NCBI RefSeq assembly: GCF_021533835.1
Contig: NZ_JAKFYQ010000001.1
Coordinates: 315,001-379,000 of the forward strand
Source: Synechococcus sp. Nb3U1
Lineage (GTDB): Bacteria > Cyanobacteriota > Cyanobacteriia > Thermostichales > Thermostichaceae
Reading direction: 5' to 3'
DNA: 64,000 bases
Below are positions 41,391 to 50,377 of this stretch, one piece after another. Each line of letters opens with the position of its first letter. Positions within the stretch are counted from its first letter, which is position 1. The notes under the pieces are model-generated. The model was not told the DNA's origin, made no database searches, and was given only the letters and a program-made list of their open reading frames with translations. A program made the translations under genes and the position numbers.

Positions 41391-42983
41391 TTGCCTGCGA
41401 TTGTCCTGCTGATTTTGGTGCTCAGCCTGATCCTGCGTCTCCTGATTGCGGCTGGATTGCCCCCTGGCTTTGACGAGGCCTACTACTACCTCTACACTCG
41501 CCATCTGGATTGGAGCTATTTCGACCATCCGCCGTTGGTGGCTTGGGTGACCGGCTTTGGGCCCCTCTTGACCGGGCAGGTATCAGCCCTTTCTATCCGT
41601 CTGGGATCTATGCTGTTGTTCACGGGATCCTCGCTATTGCTCTACCAGAGCGGGGTTCACCTCTTTTCAGTCCGAGCGGGGCTGATCAGCTTGGCGGTGG
41701 CCAATATTGCCCCGATTTTGCTTGTGGGGTTCGGGGTGCTGACGCTGCCGGATAGCCCACTGATTTTTTTTATGTCGGCGACGTTGTGGGTGTGTAGCCG
41801 AGAATTTTTCCCTCTCCCTGCTCGCAGTATGCAGGGTCAGTTCGGGCTATACGGGGCCACTCGTTATCAGCCGGGGCCAAGACTGGCGCTGATCGGGTTG
41901 CTGGTGGGCCTGGCCGGTTTGGGGAAATACCACGGGTTGGCGTTGGGGTTTGGTCTGGTGTTGTTTTGTTTGCTTAGCCCTCATCACCGTCGTGCCTTGG
42001 GGTCGGGATGGACGGTCATGGCTGTGCTGGGTTTTTTGCTGGCCCTCAGCCCTGTGCTGTTTTGGAATGCCCAACAGGATTGGGTTTCCTTCCGCTTTCA
42101 GGGGGGGCGGGCACTGCCGGAGGCGGGGTATCGGTTGCTGGATCTGGCCCTGACGGTTTTGGTCGGGATCCTGTATTTGCTGCCCAGCTTGGGGATCCCG
42201 CTATGGCGGGTGAGTTTGGTGGATAGCGGACGGATTGCGCTGCAGATAATGCAAGGACTGCGCCTCACGGACGGGGATCTGAAGCGGCTACTGATTCTGG
42301 CCTGTGGGTTGCCGTTGGTGCTGGGGTTTACGGTGATGGGGGGGTATCGCCAGATTCTGCCCACTTGGCCGATGCCGGGGTTTTGGGTATTGACCTTGTT
42401 GTTGGGATCCCGCTGGGAAGGGTGGAGACGGGTGGGGCGTGGGTTGATTGCTTCACTGCTGATCGGGGTTTTGCTGGTGGGCTTGGGGTTGGCCCATGTG
42501 CGGTACGGCCTGTTGCAGGCGCCGGGAGGGTTGGGGCTGTGGCCGGTAGAGAAGGATCCCTCGACTCAGCTCATCGAGATCGAGCCGTTGCGGCGGGCGT
42601 TTCAGACGGATCCCGACTTGGTTCAGGCCCTGGCAGAAGCGGATTTTGTCTTTACCAATGCCTACTTTTTGGCAGGACAGATCGCTATGGCTCTGGCTCC
42701 ACTGACGGATAAACCCCTCACCTGCTTGGATGAGGATCTGCGGGGGTTTGCCTTTTGGTCGGAACCCCAAGATTGGCTGGGACAGAATGGGCTGTTGATC
42801 ACCTCAGAGCTGTTTCGACCTAGCGCAGGGATCCCGGCCACCTACGGTGACTATTTTGTCAGCCTCGAACCCGTGGCAGAGATTCCCCTTTTGCGGGCGG
42901 GGGCGGTGGCGCAAACCTTTCAGGTGTACCTGGCTCGCCAAATGCTCAGGCCCTATCCTCGTCCTTATTCTCGCTTGCGGTAA
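41391..42983 (+). CDS. GT39/ArnT-like membrane glycosyltransferase
   Basis: A 530-residue multi-pass membrane protein with 10-12 helices. The first periplasmic loop carries the acidic GFDEAYYYLYTRHLDWSYFDHPPL segment typical of GT39/GT83 enzymes that use polyprenyl-phosphate sugars as donors. It probably glycosylates lipid or protein at the outer face of the plasma membrane; the GT2-GtrA protein at 25-26 kb could supply such a donor (inference). Translation starts at TTG 41391. Its 3' end overlaps the convergent DHFR-like gene by 19 bp. Confidence 0.85.
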   Translation: MPAIVLLILVLSLILRLLIAAGLPPGFDEAYYYLYTRHLDWSYFDHPPLVAWVTGFGPLLTGQVSALSIRLGSMLLFTGSSLLLYQSGVHLFSVRAGLISLAVANIAPILLVGFGVLTLPDSPLIFFMSATLWVCSREFFPLPARSMQGQFGLYGATRYQPGPRLALIGLLVGLAGLGKYHGLALGFGLVLFCLLSPHHRRALGSGWTVMAVLGFLLALSPVLFWNAQQDWVSFRFQGGRALPEAGYRLLDLALTVLVGILYLLPSLGIPLWRVSLVDSGRIALQIMQGLRLTDGDLKRLLILACGLPLVLGFTVMGGYRQILPTWPMPGFWVLTLLLGSRWEGWRRVGRGLIASLLIGVLLVGLGLAHVRYGLLQAPGGLGLWPVEKDPSTQLIEIEPLRRAFQTDPDLVQALAEADFVFTNAYFLAGQIAMALAPLTDKPLTCLDEDLRGFAFWSEPQDWLGQNGLLITSELFRPSAGIPATYGDYFVSLEPVAEIPLLRAGAVAQTFQVYLARQMLRPYPRPYSRLR

Positions 42984-43495
42984 TGGCTGAGCACCACGCC
43001 ACTTGGAAAAGAGTGTGCCTTGAGCAACTGCCAATGTTGGGTTGGATAGCCCGGTTGAAATAGGCGGATCCCATCCCCAATGAGCAGGGGCATGCAGGCC
43101 AAAATCAACTCGTCGAGCAAGTTTTGTTGGAGAACCTGACCTACCAGTTCGGCCCCGCCCACCAACCAAAGATCTCCGTCAGTGTGCTGGCGAATTTTTT
43201 GCACAAGGGATCCCACATCTCCGGCATAGGCTTGAATCGTTGGACGAGGCGGATCCCCCAGCGGCTGTCGGGTGAGCACATAAGTGGACCTATCTCCGTA
43301 AGGCCAGCTTCCAAAGCCGAGCACCTGTCGGTAGGTTTTGCCTCCCATAATCAGAGCACCTAATCGCTGCCAGAGTACGTCGTAGCTGTAATCTTCCCCT
43401 TGCTCTTCGAAAGGCTGGAGCCAATCCACCGAGCCATCGGTCTCTGCAATGTAGCCATCCAAGCTGATGGCAATGTAGAGGATGACTCTTCCCAT
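42965..43495 (-). CDS. Dihydrofolate reductase / RibD C-terminal domain family protein
   Basis: A 176-residue NADPH-binding reductase fold with VILYIAISLDGYIAETDG at the N-terminus, ALIMGGKTYRQVLGFG, and DLWLVGGAELVGQVL (the Gly-rich nucleotide loop). It belongs to the broad YwjB/YyaP-like branch rather than to true FolA. Function is unknown; a pterin or flavin precursor is a possible substrate. The PadR regulator lies upstream on the same strand with a 20-bp gap, so the two probably form an operon. Confidence 0.85.
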   Translation of the reverse strand: MGRVILYIAISLDGYIAETDGSVDWLQPFEEQGEDYSYDVLWQRLGALIMGGKTYRQVLGFGSWPYGDRSTYVLTRQPLGDPPRPTIQAYAGDVGSLVQKIRQHTDGDLWLVGGAELVGQVLQQNLLDELILACMPLLIGDGIRLFQPGYPTQHWQLLKAHSFPSGVVLSHYRKRE

Positions 43496-43515
43496 AGTGA
43501 TTGGGTTAGAGTGTT

Positions 43516-44112
43516 TTATCCTAGCGCGGATGCTGCTTCTCTGAGAGGGGCAAGTTGTTCTTGTTCCGGCTGCCTAACCAATCCCTTCAGCCACTCCAGG
43601 GTTTCATCGCACCAAGCCACCCAATCGGTCTCGTAGTGGATGCCGCGACGCAGGGTAAGGTACATAAATTGCTTGGGCAGTGGGGCAGCCTCTAAGTTCT
43701 GAAAATACGCCTTCTCCATTTGGTGGTAGTGTTCCAAACGGGCTTGATGGTATTCCCGTCGCCGTTGCACCTCCGCCTGAATCACGAGCGGATCCACTAG
43801 ATAACCCGCCAGCACCTTTACCAACAGTTCTTCTCGAATTGCTGCTGGATCAGAGGGCTGTGCCACCCATTCTTTGAGGGCCTGCAATCCTGTGGGGGTG
43901 ATGCGGTAAAGCTTTTTATTGGGCCGGTCAGTTTGGATCACCCGTTCTCCTGCGATCCACCCCTGTTCTTCCAGGCGGTTGAGTTCCCGATAGATCTGTT
44001 GTTGGCTGGCTTGCCAGTAGCAGGCAATACGCTCGTTAAAGTCTTTCACCAGTTCGTAGCCGCTGCTGGCCTCTTCGACGAGGCTGGCCATGATGGCATG
44101 GGCAAGGGACAT
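43516..44112 (-). CDS. PadR-family transcriptional regulator
   Basis: A 198-residue regulator. Residues 1-90 or so form the PadR winged helix (AIMASLVEEASSGYELVKDF, then QQQIYRELNRLEEQGWI, with a wing ending KLYRITPTGLQAL). The C-terminal helical Vir-like domain mediates dimerisation. The ligand is unknown. It is followed by the DHFR-like gene and may autoregulate the pair. Confidence 0.9.
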   Translation of the reverse strand: MSLAHAIMASLVEEASSGYELVKDFNERIACYWQASQQQIYRELNRLEEQGWIAGERVIQTDRPNKKLYRITPTGLQALKEWVAQPSDPAAIREELLVKVLAGYLVDPLVIQAEVQRRREYHQARLEHYHQMEKAYFQNLEAAPLPKQFMYLTLRRGIHYETDWVAWCDETLEWLKGLVRQPEQEQLAPLREAASALG

Positions 44113-44210
44113 GCACTGTTGAGATAAAGGGCTATTTCTAGGATAGCCCGGTAGGAATATTCTACAAGTTGAATAAAAAGCATTAAATCAGAGTGGAGAG
44201 TCCAGTTCTT

Positions 44211-44870
44211 CTAGCGACTTAGCCAATCCAGCAGAGTTGTTCCCCCCAGCCATAGCCCCACCAAAATCGAGGTTGTCAGTAATCCACCCCCCACACAAAT
44301 CAGGGATCCCAGGCTGCACAGGATCCCGTCTTCTTCCATGAGGCCAAAGGCAGTGACAAAGACCCCAATTGCAGGCAGAGTATTGGTACCTGGGATCGGG
44401 ATGATCATGGAAATCCCCATCAGACTGATCAGAGTGCCCAAAACCCCTTGGCCAAGGCGAGTCCTACACAACCATGTCCAGCGAGGGTGGGAAACTTTTT
44501 CAATGCGCTGCAACCATGGGATGCCTGCGCGCACCAGCTTTTGAAATTGAGTTAACGGAATGCTTTTTTGTAGGATCCGTTCCGGTAACCAAGGAGTGGT
44601 TCGCCCCGCCACCAACTGAGCCGCCAGCAGGAGAATGAAAAAGCCAAAGGGGGTGGAATAACCAGGAGCGGGCAACGGTAACGCCGAGGGCAGAGAAAGA
44701 ACCACTAGAAACAAACCAAAACTGCGCTCACCTGTCAGTTTTAGAATCTGTTCGACACGGATTGTTTCCTGGGGATTCAAGGATCCGATGACTTCAGAGT
44801 GGAGATCCGATGGCTCTAGGCCGTCGTGAAAGCGCGAAAACTGGGCCAGCTCTTGGGACAGACGAGCCAT
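44211..44870 (-). CDS. ExoD-family membrane protein
   Basis: A 219-residue membrane protein of the ExoD (exopolysaccharide synthesis D) family. The central LSLPSALPLPAPGYSTPFG and the late IPIPGTNTLPAIGVFVTAFGLMEEDG are family signatures, with about four or five hydrophobic helices. In rhizobia exoD affects exopolysaccharide and alkali sensitivity; the molecular role is unknown. The ATG at 44870 (MARLSQ) is preferred over a TTG at 44900. Confidence 0.85.
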   Translation of the reverse strand: MARLSQELAQFSRFHDGLEPSDLHSEVIGSLNPQETIRVEQILKLTGERSFGLFLVVLSLPSALPLPAPGYSTPFGFFILLLAAQLVAGRTTPWLPERILQKSIPLTQFQKLVRAGIPWLQRIEKVSHPRWTWLCRTRLGQGVLGTLISLMGISMIIPIPGTNTLPAIGVFVTAFGLMEEDGILCSLGSLICVGGGLLTTSILVGLWLGGTTLLDWLSR

Positions 44871-44997
44871 ACAAGGTGTTGAGAGGGAGAAGACCAGCAA
44901 ACAGGCTCCTCCGCACGCACAACCGGGGGAGCCATCGATAGCCTACTGCAAATTCTGTTGGATATTCTGAACGAATGGGTGGTTCTGGAGAGGTGGC

Positions 44998-45402
44998 ATG
45001 AACGATGTGGACATTAGCAGGCCGGGGCGCCTGAAGAATCTATCTCAGCCTTGCAAAAAGGGACGCAGAATCGGATGGATCCTGCTGCTGGGATCCCTAC
45101 TGGTGTTGGGGAACGGTCTGGCCTTTGCGCAATTGCAGTTGGATTTGGGAACTTCCACCACGATACCGCCGGAGAAGGCACCGCCGGTGTTGCCGCCACC
45201 GCCGGTGGGAGTACGACAAATTTCTATAGATACCGACCCCGCTCAAACGGCAGATATGCCCCTGTCTCTGATGGGGGAACATGTGCTGGAGGCGGTGTGC
45301 GAGGCCCAAATTGACGCCCAACGGGCCTTGGCTCTGATGCCAGATTTAAGTGAATCCCATATCCGTGCTGCTTGCCCGAAACGACTGATCCCCAAAAGTT
45401 GA
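44998..45402 (+). CDS. Hypothetical exported protein
   Basis: A 134-residue protein with a basic start and a hydrophobic signal sequence (about 25-44, ending AFAQ). A Thr/Pro-rich stretch with PPVLPPPPVG follows, and the C-terminal domain is short and includes two cysteines (AVCEAQID and AACPKR). The family is not recognised. A GGAGAGG ribosome-binding site supports ATG 44998. It precedes the BMP transporter gene by about 90 bp in the same direction. Confidence 0.65.
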   Translation: MNDVDISRPGRLKNLSQPCKKGRRIGWILLLGSLLVLGNGLAFAQLQLDLGTSTTIPPEKAPPVLPPPPVGVRQISIDTDPAQTADMPLSLMGEHVLEAVCEAQIDAQRALALMPDLSESHIRAACPKRLIPKS

Positions 45403-45490
45403 GGGCCGAAAAGCGTAGCCGAGAATACATTGGCTACTAGGCGCGAGTGGTACTCAATGTGTGTATCGATTTCTTCAGGGATCCTCTTGT

Positions 45491-46519
45491 ATGTCTCGGT
45501 TGGACTTCTCTTGGCTGGGTTGGAGTCGGGAATGGCTTTCACGGTTAACCTTCGCACTTGCCATGCTCAGCCTCTTCGTTTTGGGACAGACAACCCAGGC
45601 GCAATCCAACAGTGATATCAGCGGCATGAAGCTGGCGATCATTTTGGGGGGAACTGCCAACGACGGCTCTTGGAACCAAGTGGCTGCCGATGCGGGTAAA
45701 GCCCTACAGGCCAAGGGGGTAGAAGTGGCGATCATAGAACAGATCCCGGATCCGGATGTGGAGCGGGTGTTGCGCCAGTATGCCGAGCAGGATTTTGACC
45801 TGATTATCGGCCATTCGTTTAACCATCAGGACGCTGTGTTTGCGGTGGCAGAAGACTTTCCGGAGGTGAACTTTTCTTGGGGAGGGGCGATTGGTCGTGT
45901 CAGTGAGAATGTCTCAGATTACGATCAGCCTTTTCACGAGGGGGCCTATCTGGTGGGGATCCTGGCGGGAGAACTGAGCCAAACCGGCAAGCTAGGGGCA
46001 CTCTACGGCTTTGAGATCCCGGTGTGTAAAGCGATGGGCAATGCCCTTTGGGCAGGGGCGCAATTGGTGAACCCAGAGGCAACGCTCACGGATGTAGCGG
46101 TGGGGGATTGGTACGATGTTGGGCGGGCCAAAGAAGCCGCTCTGGCCCAGGCGGAAACCGGCGTGGATTTTTGGATTGGCTGCGGGCAAGGCCCCACCTG
46201 GGGATCCATCGAAGCGGCCAAAGAGATAGAAGGCTTTAGCACCGGCTATGTGGGCAACATGACGGAGTTGGGGCCGGAGGTGGTGGTCACCAATATTGTT
46301 TGGAACCTGGAGCCCACCTTTGAACAGATGTTGAAAGATATCCAGGCGGGCACCTACGCGGAGCAGTACTATTCGCTGGGGGTCGCAGAGGATGCTGTGC
46401 GGCTAGAGTTTAACCCTGCTTTCGAAGGACGCATCAGCCCGGCAACCCTAGCCCTTTACGAAGCAACCCTGGCCAAGATTCAGAGTGGCGAATTTGAGGT
46501 GCCCTTCCAGCCCAACTAA
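45491..46519 (+). CDS. BMP-family ABC transporter substrate-binding protein
   Basis: A 342-residue periplasmic binding protein. The signal peptide (to about residue 37, ending TTQAQS) leads into a BMP/PnrA-like fold with KLAIILGGTANDGSWNQVA, DFDLIIGHSFNHQDAVF and GAYLVGILAGELSQTGKLG. The family captures purine nucleosides and similar compounds for ABC import. ATG 45491 gives the signal peptide; a GTG at 45461 is also in frame. It heads a cluster with a Rieske oxygenase, the twin ATPase and a permease. Confidence 0.9.
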   Translation: MSRLDFSWLGWSREWLSRLTFALAMLSLFVLGQTTQAQSNSDISGMKLAIILGGTANDGSWNQVAADAGKALQAKGVEVAIIEQIPDPDVERVLRQYAEQDFDLIIGHSFNHQDAVFAVAEDFPEVNFSWGGAIGRVSENVSDYDQPFHEGAYLVGILAGELSQTGKLGALYGFEIPVCKAMGNALWAGAQLVNPEATLTDVAVGDWYDVGRAKEAALAQAETGVDFWIGCGQGPTWGSIEAAKEIEGFSTGYVGNMTELGPEVVVTNIVWNLEPTFEQMLKDIQAGTYAEQYYSLGVAEDAVRLEFNPAFEGRISPATLALYEATLAKIQSGEFEVPFQPN

Positions 46520-46576
46520 CAGACCCACTCCGTTCCCGTCAGCCGGGGATCCCCAAGCAACACAGAGGTGCTGGTC

Positions 46577-47605
46577 ATGAGCGAACGATCTCGGGATCCC
46601 ATCCCCAAAGCGCCAACAGCAGCGCTGGATCCGACGCAGGATCCCCTAATCCGAGGGGATTGGCATGCGGTGGCACGGGTGCAGGATCTGGAGACCACCT
46701 CTCAGCCTGTGGCAGTACGGCTGCTGGAGGAAGATCTGCTGATTTGGAAAGCGGAAGGGGGGTGGCGCTGTTGGCAGGATCGTTGCGTCCATCGCGGTAC
46801 GGCCCTATCCTTGGGCACCGTCAAAGAATCCACCCTGATCTGCCCCTATCACGGCTGGGTGTTCGATGCGCAGGGGCAGTGTATTCATATTCCCGCTCAC
46901 CCGGAACAACCCCCGCCGAGACGGGCCTGCATTCCCACCTACGCCGTACAGGAGCGCTATGGGCTGCTTTGGGTATGTTTAAGTGAGCCGCAACAGCATA
47001 TTCCCCCTTTCCCGGAATGGGAGGATCCCAGCTTTCGGCCCCTGTCCTCTCCTGGCTATCGCGTTCGCGCCTGTGGTACCCGGGCCATTGAAAACTTCTT
47101 GGATGTCAGCCATTTTCCTTTTGTGCATAAGGCGATTTTAGGGGATCCCGCCCATCCGGTGATTCCTGACTATCGGGTGCAGATCACCCCAGACGGCGTG
47201 CTAGCGGAAAATGTGCGCGTATATCAGCCGGATCCCTATGGCACGGGGGTGGGGGATACAGTGTCTTATACCTACCGCGCCCTGCGCCCCCTGACGGCCT
47301 ATTTGCGCAAAGACTCGGCGGAGCAGTGTGTGGCCATTCTGCTGACGGTGACCCCCCACTCGGAGCAAGAGAGCACCCTGTGGATGTTGATGGCCATGAA
47401 CTACGCCCACAACACCCCAGCCCAGGAATTGCTGGACTGGCAGGAGGCGATCGTGCTGCAAGATATCCCGATCTTGGAGTCGCAGCGGCCTGTGCAACTG
47501 CCTTTGGATCCCCAACAGGAGCTACACCTGGCCTCGGATCAATCCGCCATTGTCTATCGGCGCTGGCTGAAGACCTTGGGCTTGCAGTTTGGAGTTTTGC
47601 CCTGA
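46577..47605 (+). CDS. Rieske-type mononuclear iron oxygenase
   Basis: A 342-residue oxygenase. The Rieske [2Fe-2S] ligands are C70-x-H72 and C89-x2-H92. The catalytic domain has the mononuclear iron triad region NFLDVSHFPFVH with D176 bridging, H179 and H184. Similar enzymes demethylate vanillate or methylxanthines, or open chlorophyll catabolites; the substrate here is unknown. Its place between the BMP binding protein and the ATPase suggests that it acts on the imported compound, perhaps by N- or O-demethylation (inference). No reductase is adjacent. ATG 46577 has AGAGG nine bases upstream. Confidence 0.88.
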   Translation: MSERSRDPIPKAPTAALDPTQDPLIRGDWHAVARVQDLETTSQPVAVRLLEEDLLIWKAEGGWRCWQDRCVHRGTALSLGTVKESTLICPYHGWVFDAQGQCIHIPAHPEQPPPRRACIPTYAVQERYGLLWVCLSEPQQHIPPFPEWEDPSFRPLSSPGYRVRACGTRAIENFLDVSHFPFVHKAILGDPAHPVIPDYRVQITPDGVLAENVRVYQPDPYGTGVGDTVSYTYRALRPLTAYLRKDSAEQCVAILLTVTPHSEQESTLWMLMAMNYAHNTPAQELLDWQEAIVLQDIPILESQRPVQLPLDPQQELHLASDQSAIVYRRWLKTLGLQFGVLP

Positions 47606-47663
47606 TGGCACTGGCCTGCCCTCACAGAGCTGTTTTTTGTTGTTTTGTTTTCGACCCTCACCT

Positions 47664-49232
47664 ATGCAGCTTTCTCACGTTGCTTCTGGCCGCACCGGGA
47701 TCCCCACAGACACGCCACTGGTGCAGATGCAGGGGATCCGCAAATCTTTTCCGGCGGTACTGGCCAATGACGGAGTGGATTTTGAACTGCGCTCAGGGGA
47801 GATCCACGCCCTCTTAGGAGAAAATGGAGCCGGCAAAACCACCCTGATGAACATCCTGGCTGGCCTCTACCAACCGGATGAGGGAAAAATTTGCCTGCGC
47901 GGCCAATCGGTGCAAATCAAATCCCCGCGCCAGGCCATCCAGATGGGAATTGGCATGGTGCATCAGCACTTTATGTTGGTACAAAGCTTCACGGTGGCGG
48001 ACAACATCGTTTTGGGGCAGGGCTTGCCAAGGCTCGACAAGCAGAGATTCGGCTGGCTTCAGGAGGATGCCAAACAGCTACACCAAGAGTTGCGGCAACT
48101 GGCGGAGCGCTACGGATTGCAGGTGGATCCGGCGGCTCGGGTGGCCGAGCTTTCGGTGGGGGAGCAACAGCGGGTGGAGATCCTCAAGGCGATCTATCGC
48201 GGTGCCGATATTTTGATCTTGGATGAGCCGACGGCGGTGCTGACCCCCCAGGAAGTAGAGGAGCTGTTGCAGACGCTGCGGGCTTTGGCTGCTCAGGGGG
48301 CGGGCATCGTTTTTATTTCCCACAAACTGAAGGAGGTGCTAGCCCTCTGTCATCGGGTCACGGTGCTGCGGGATGGCAAAACGGTTGCTACGGTGGCAGT
48401 AGCCGAACATCTGCAAACTTTGGGATCCGCAGGATGTGAACGGCTGCTGGCCCAGAGGATGGTGGGGCGGGAGATCCAACCAGCCTCTTGGGGGGGGGAA
48501 CAATGCTCGCCGGGGGATCCTATTCTACGGTTGGAGGGGGTGGTGGCCTTGAGTAACCGGGGTTTGCCCGCGTTGCAAGGGATCCACTTACAGGTGCGCG
48601 CCGGAGAAATTGTCGGGGTGGCGGGGGTGGATGGCAACGGCCAACGGGAACTGGAGGAAGTCATCGCCGGGTTACGGCCCATCCAAAGTGGCTCGGTGCA
48701 GTTTGCCGGATCAGGAGCAGTGAACTTGGCTCATATTCCCTCGGATCGCTACAGCATGGGCTTGCTCTCAGACTTTAGCGTGGCAGAAAATGCCGTGTTA
48801 CGGGATATAGAGCGGGATCCCTATTGTCGGCGGGGTTGGCTGGATTGGCGGGCAATTGCCCGATTTGCACAGCAGTTGGTGCTGCAATTTACGGTGAAAA
48901 CCCCTTCGATTCAAACGCGGGCCGGGAAACTCTCGGGGGGCAATGCGCAAAAGTTGGTCTTGGGGCGAGAGCTAGCCCGACAACCGCAGTTGATTTTAGC
49001 GGCCCAACCGACGCGAGGGCTGGATATTAGCGCCATTGAATATGTACATCATCAACTGTTGCAACAACGGCAGGCGGGGGCGGGCATCCTGCTCATTTCC
49101 ACAGAACTGGAGGAGATCCTGCAACTGAGCGACCGGATCGTGGTGCTCTACGAGGGGAAAATTCGCGGCGAAACCTCGGCAGAAACAGTGGATATTCATC
49201 AATTGGGCCTGTGGATGGCGGGGAGAGACTAG
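47664..49232 (+). CDS. ABC transporter twin ATP-binding protein, nucleoside/sugar type (NupO/YufO-like)
   Basis: A 522-residue protein with two nucleotide-binding domains in one chain. The first has Walker A GENGAGKTT, signature LSVGEQQRVEI and Walker B ILILDEPTA. The second lacks a standard P-loop (GVDGNGQREL), as normal for the RbsA/YufO group, and has signature LSGGNAQKLVLGREL. It energises import by a BMP-type transporter. ATG 47664 is chosen inside a longer frame. The permease ATG follows the stop directly (49233). Confidence 0.93.
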   Translation: MQLSHVASGRTGIPTDTPLVQMQGIRKSFPAVLANDGVDFELRSGEIHALLGENGAGKTTLMNILAGLYQPDEGKICLRGQSVQIKSPRQAIQMGIGMVHQHFMLVQSFTVADNIVLGQGLPRLDKQRFGWLQEDAKQLHQELRQLAERYGLQVDPAARVAELSVGEQQRVEILKAIYRGADILILDEPTAVLTPQEVEELLQTLRALAAQGAGIVFISHKLKEVLALCHRVTVLRDGKTVATVAVAEHLQTLGSAGCERLLAQRMVGREIQPASWGGEQCSPGDPILRLEGVVALSNRGLPALQGIHLQVRAGEIVGVAGVDGNGQRELEEVIAGLRPIQSGSVQFAGSGAVNLAHIPSDRYSMGLLSDFSVAENAVLRDIERDPYCRRGWLDWRAIARFAQQLVLQFTVKTPSIQTRAGKLSGGNAQKLVLGRELARQPQLILAAQPTRGLDISAIEYVHHQLLQQRQAGAGILLISTELEEILQLSDRIVVLYEGKIRGETSAETVDIHQLGLWMAGRD

Positions 49233-50303
49233 ATGCAGGGGTGGCTTTCGCGTTCGGCTGGATTGGGCAAGGGTGAGCCGGACTTTGGCTCGTGGAGATC
49301 TCTGCTGGGCTTGCCACTGTTGGGGGCGGGGGTGGCGCTGTTGTTGGGGGCACTGTTGATCCCTCTGGCAGGGCATAACCCGTTTCTGGCCTATGGGGTG
49401 ATGCTTCAGGGGGCTTTTGGCAGCCAACGCTCCCTCACAGAAACGGCATTGCGGGCAACTCCGCTGTTGATCATGGGGTTGGGGTTGACGATTGCCTTTC
49501 GCTGCAAGGTGTGGAATATCGGCGCTGAAGGGCAGTATCACCTGGGGGCCTTGGCGGGGGCGGTGGTGGCCCTGAATATGGCGGAGCAACCGGCTTGGCT
49601 AGTGCTGCCGCTGATGTTGCTGGCGGGGATCGCTGGGGGCTTGCTGTGGAGCGGTTTGGCGGGCTGGCTGCACCTGAAGCGGGGTATGAATTTGATCATC
49701 GTCACCCTGATGCTGAACTACATCGGCATTTTGTGGGTGCGCTACATGGCTCGTAGCCCCTTGCGGGATCCTAGGGGTTTTTTGCCGGAATCGGCCCAGT
49801 TTGCGGCGGTGGCCCGCTTGCCCCGGCTGCTGGATACGCGGCTGCACCTGGGGGTGGTAGTGGCGGTGCTCTTAGTTGGGATCCTCTACGTGCTGTTGTG
49901 GCGAACACCGTTGGGGTTTCAGTTGCGAGCGGTGGGATCCCGTGCCAGTGTGGCTCGCACGATGGGGATCCCGGTAGAACGAACGATCTGGATCGCCCTA
50001 TTGATTAGTGGCGCGCTGGCGGGCTTGGCAGGCATCATTGAAGTTAGCACCACCATCACCCGTTTGAAGGGAACGATTTCTGACCATTACGGGTTTAGTG
50101 CCATTTTGGTAGCTTTGTTGGGGCAATTGCAGCCGCTGGGAGTGTTGGTGGCGGCCTTTTTGTTTTCGGCCTTGAACATTGGGGCGGAGGCATTGCAGGT
50201 GCGGATGCAGATCCCGGCGGCGGTGGCTCAGGTGATTCAGGCACTGGTGGTACTGCTGGTGTTGGCGGGGGATGCTTTGGCCAGGAATCAAGGCAACAGG
50301 TGA
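49233..50303 (+). CDS. ABC transporter permease, NupP/YufP-like
   Basis: A 356-residue inner-membrane permease with 8-9 helices. Family signatures are LGLTIAFRCKVWNIGAEGQYHLG, MNLIIVTLMLNYIGI and the coupling region QLRAVGSRASVARTMGI. It starts on the base after the ATPase stop, so the two are tightly coupled. Members of this family normally pair with a YufQ-type permease encoded next door, but the following gene is an unrelated kinase. The YufQ-like protein encoded at 2480-3403 could be the partner. Confidence 0.9.
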   Translation: MQGWLSRSAGLGKGEPDFGSWRSLLGLPLLGAGVALLLGALLIPLAGHNPFLAYGVMLQGAFGSQRSLTETALRATPLLIMGLGLTIAFRCKVWNIGAEGQYHLGALAGAVVALNMAEQPAWLVLPLMLLAGIAGGLLWSGLAGWLHLKRGMNLIIVTLMLNYIGILWVRYMARSPLRDPRGFLPESAQFAAVARLPRLLDTRLHLGVVVAVLLVGILYVLLWRTPLGFQLRAVGSRASVARTMGIPVERTIWIALLISGALAGLAGIIEVSTTITRLKGTISDHYGFSAILVALLGQLQPLGVLVAAFLFSALNIGAEALQVRMQIPAAVAQVIQALVVLLVLAGDALARNQGNR

Positions 50304-50377
50304 AAGATCGATTGAAAGATCCTACTAAAGGATACTAAAGTCATCCTACGGTGTGTTGACTGACGGATCCCCTGCCC

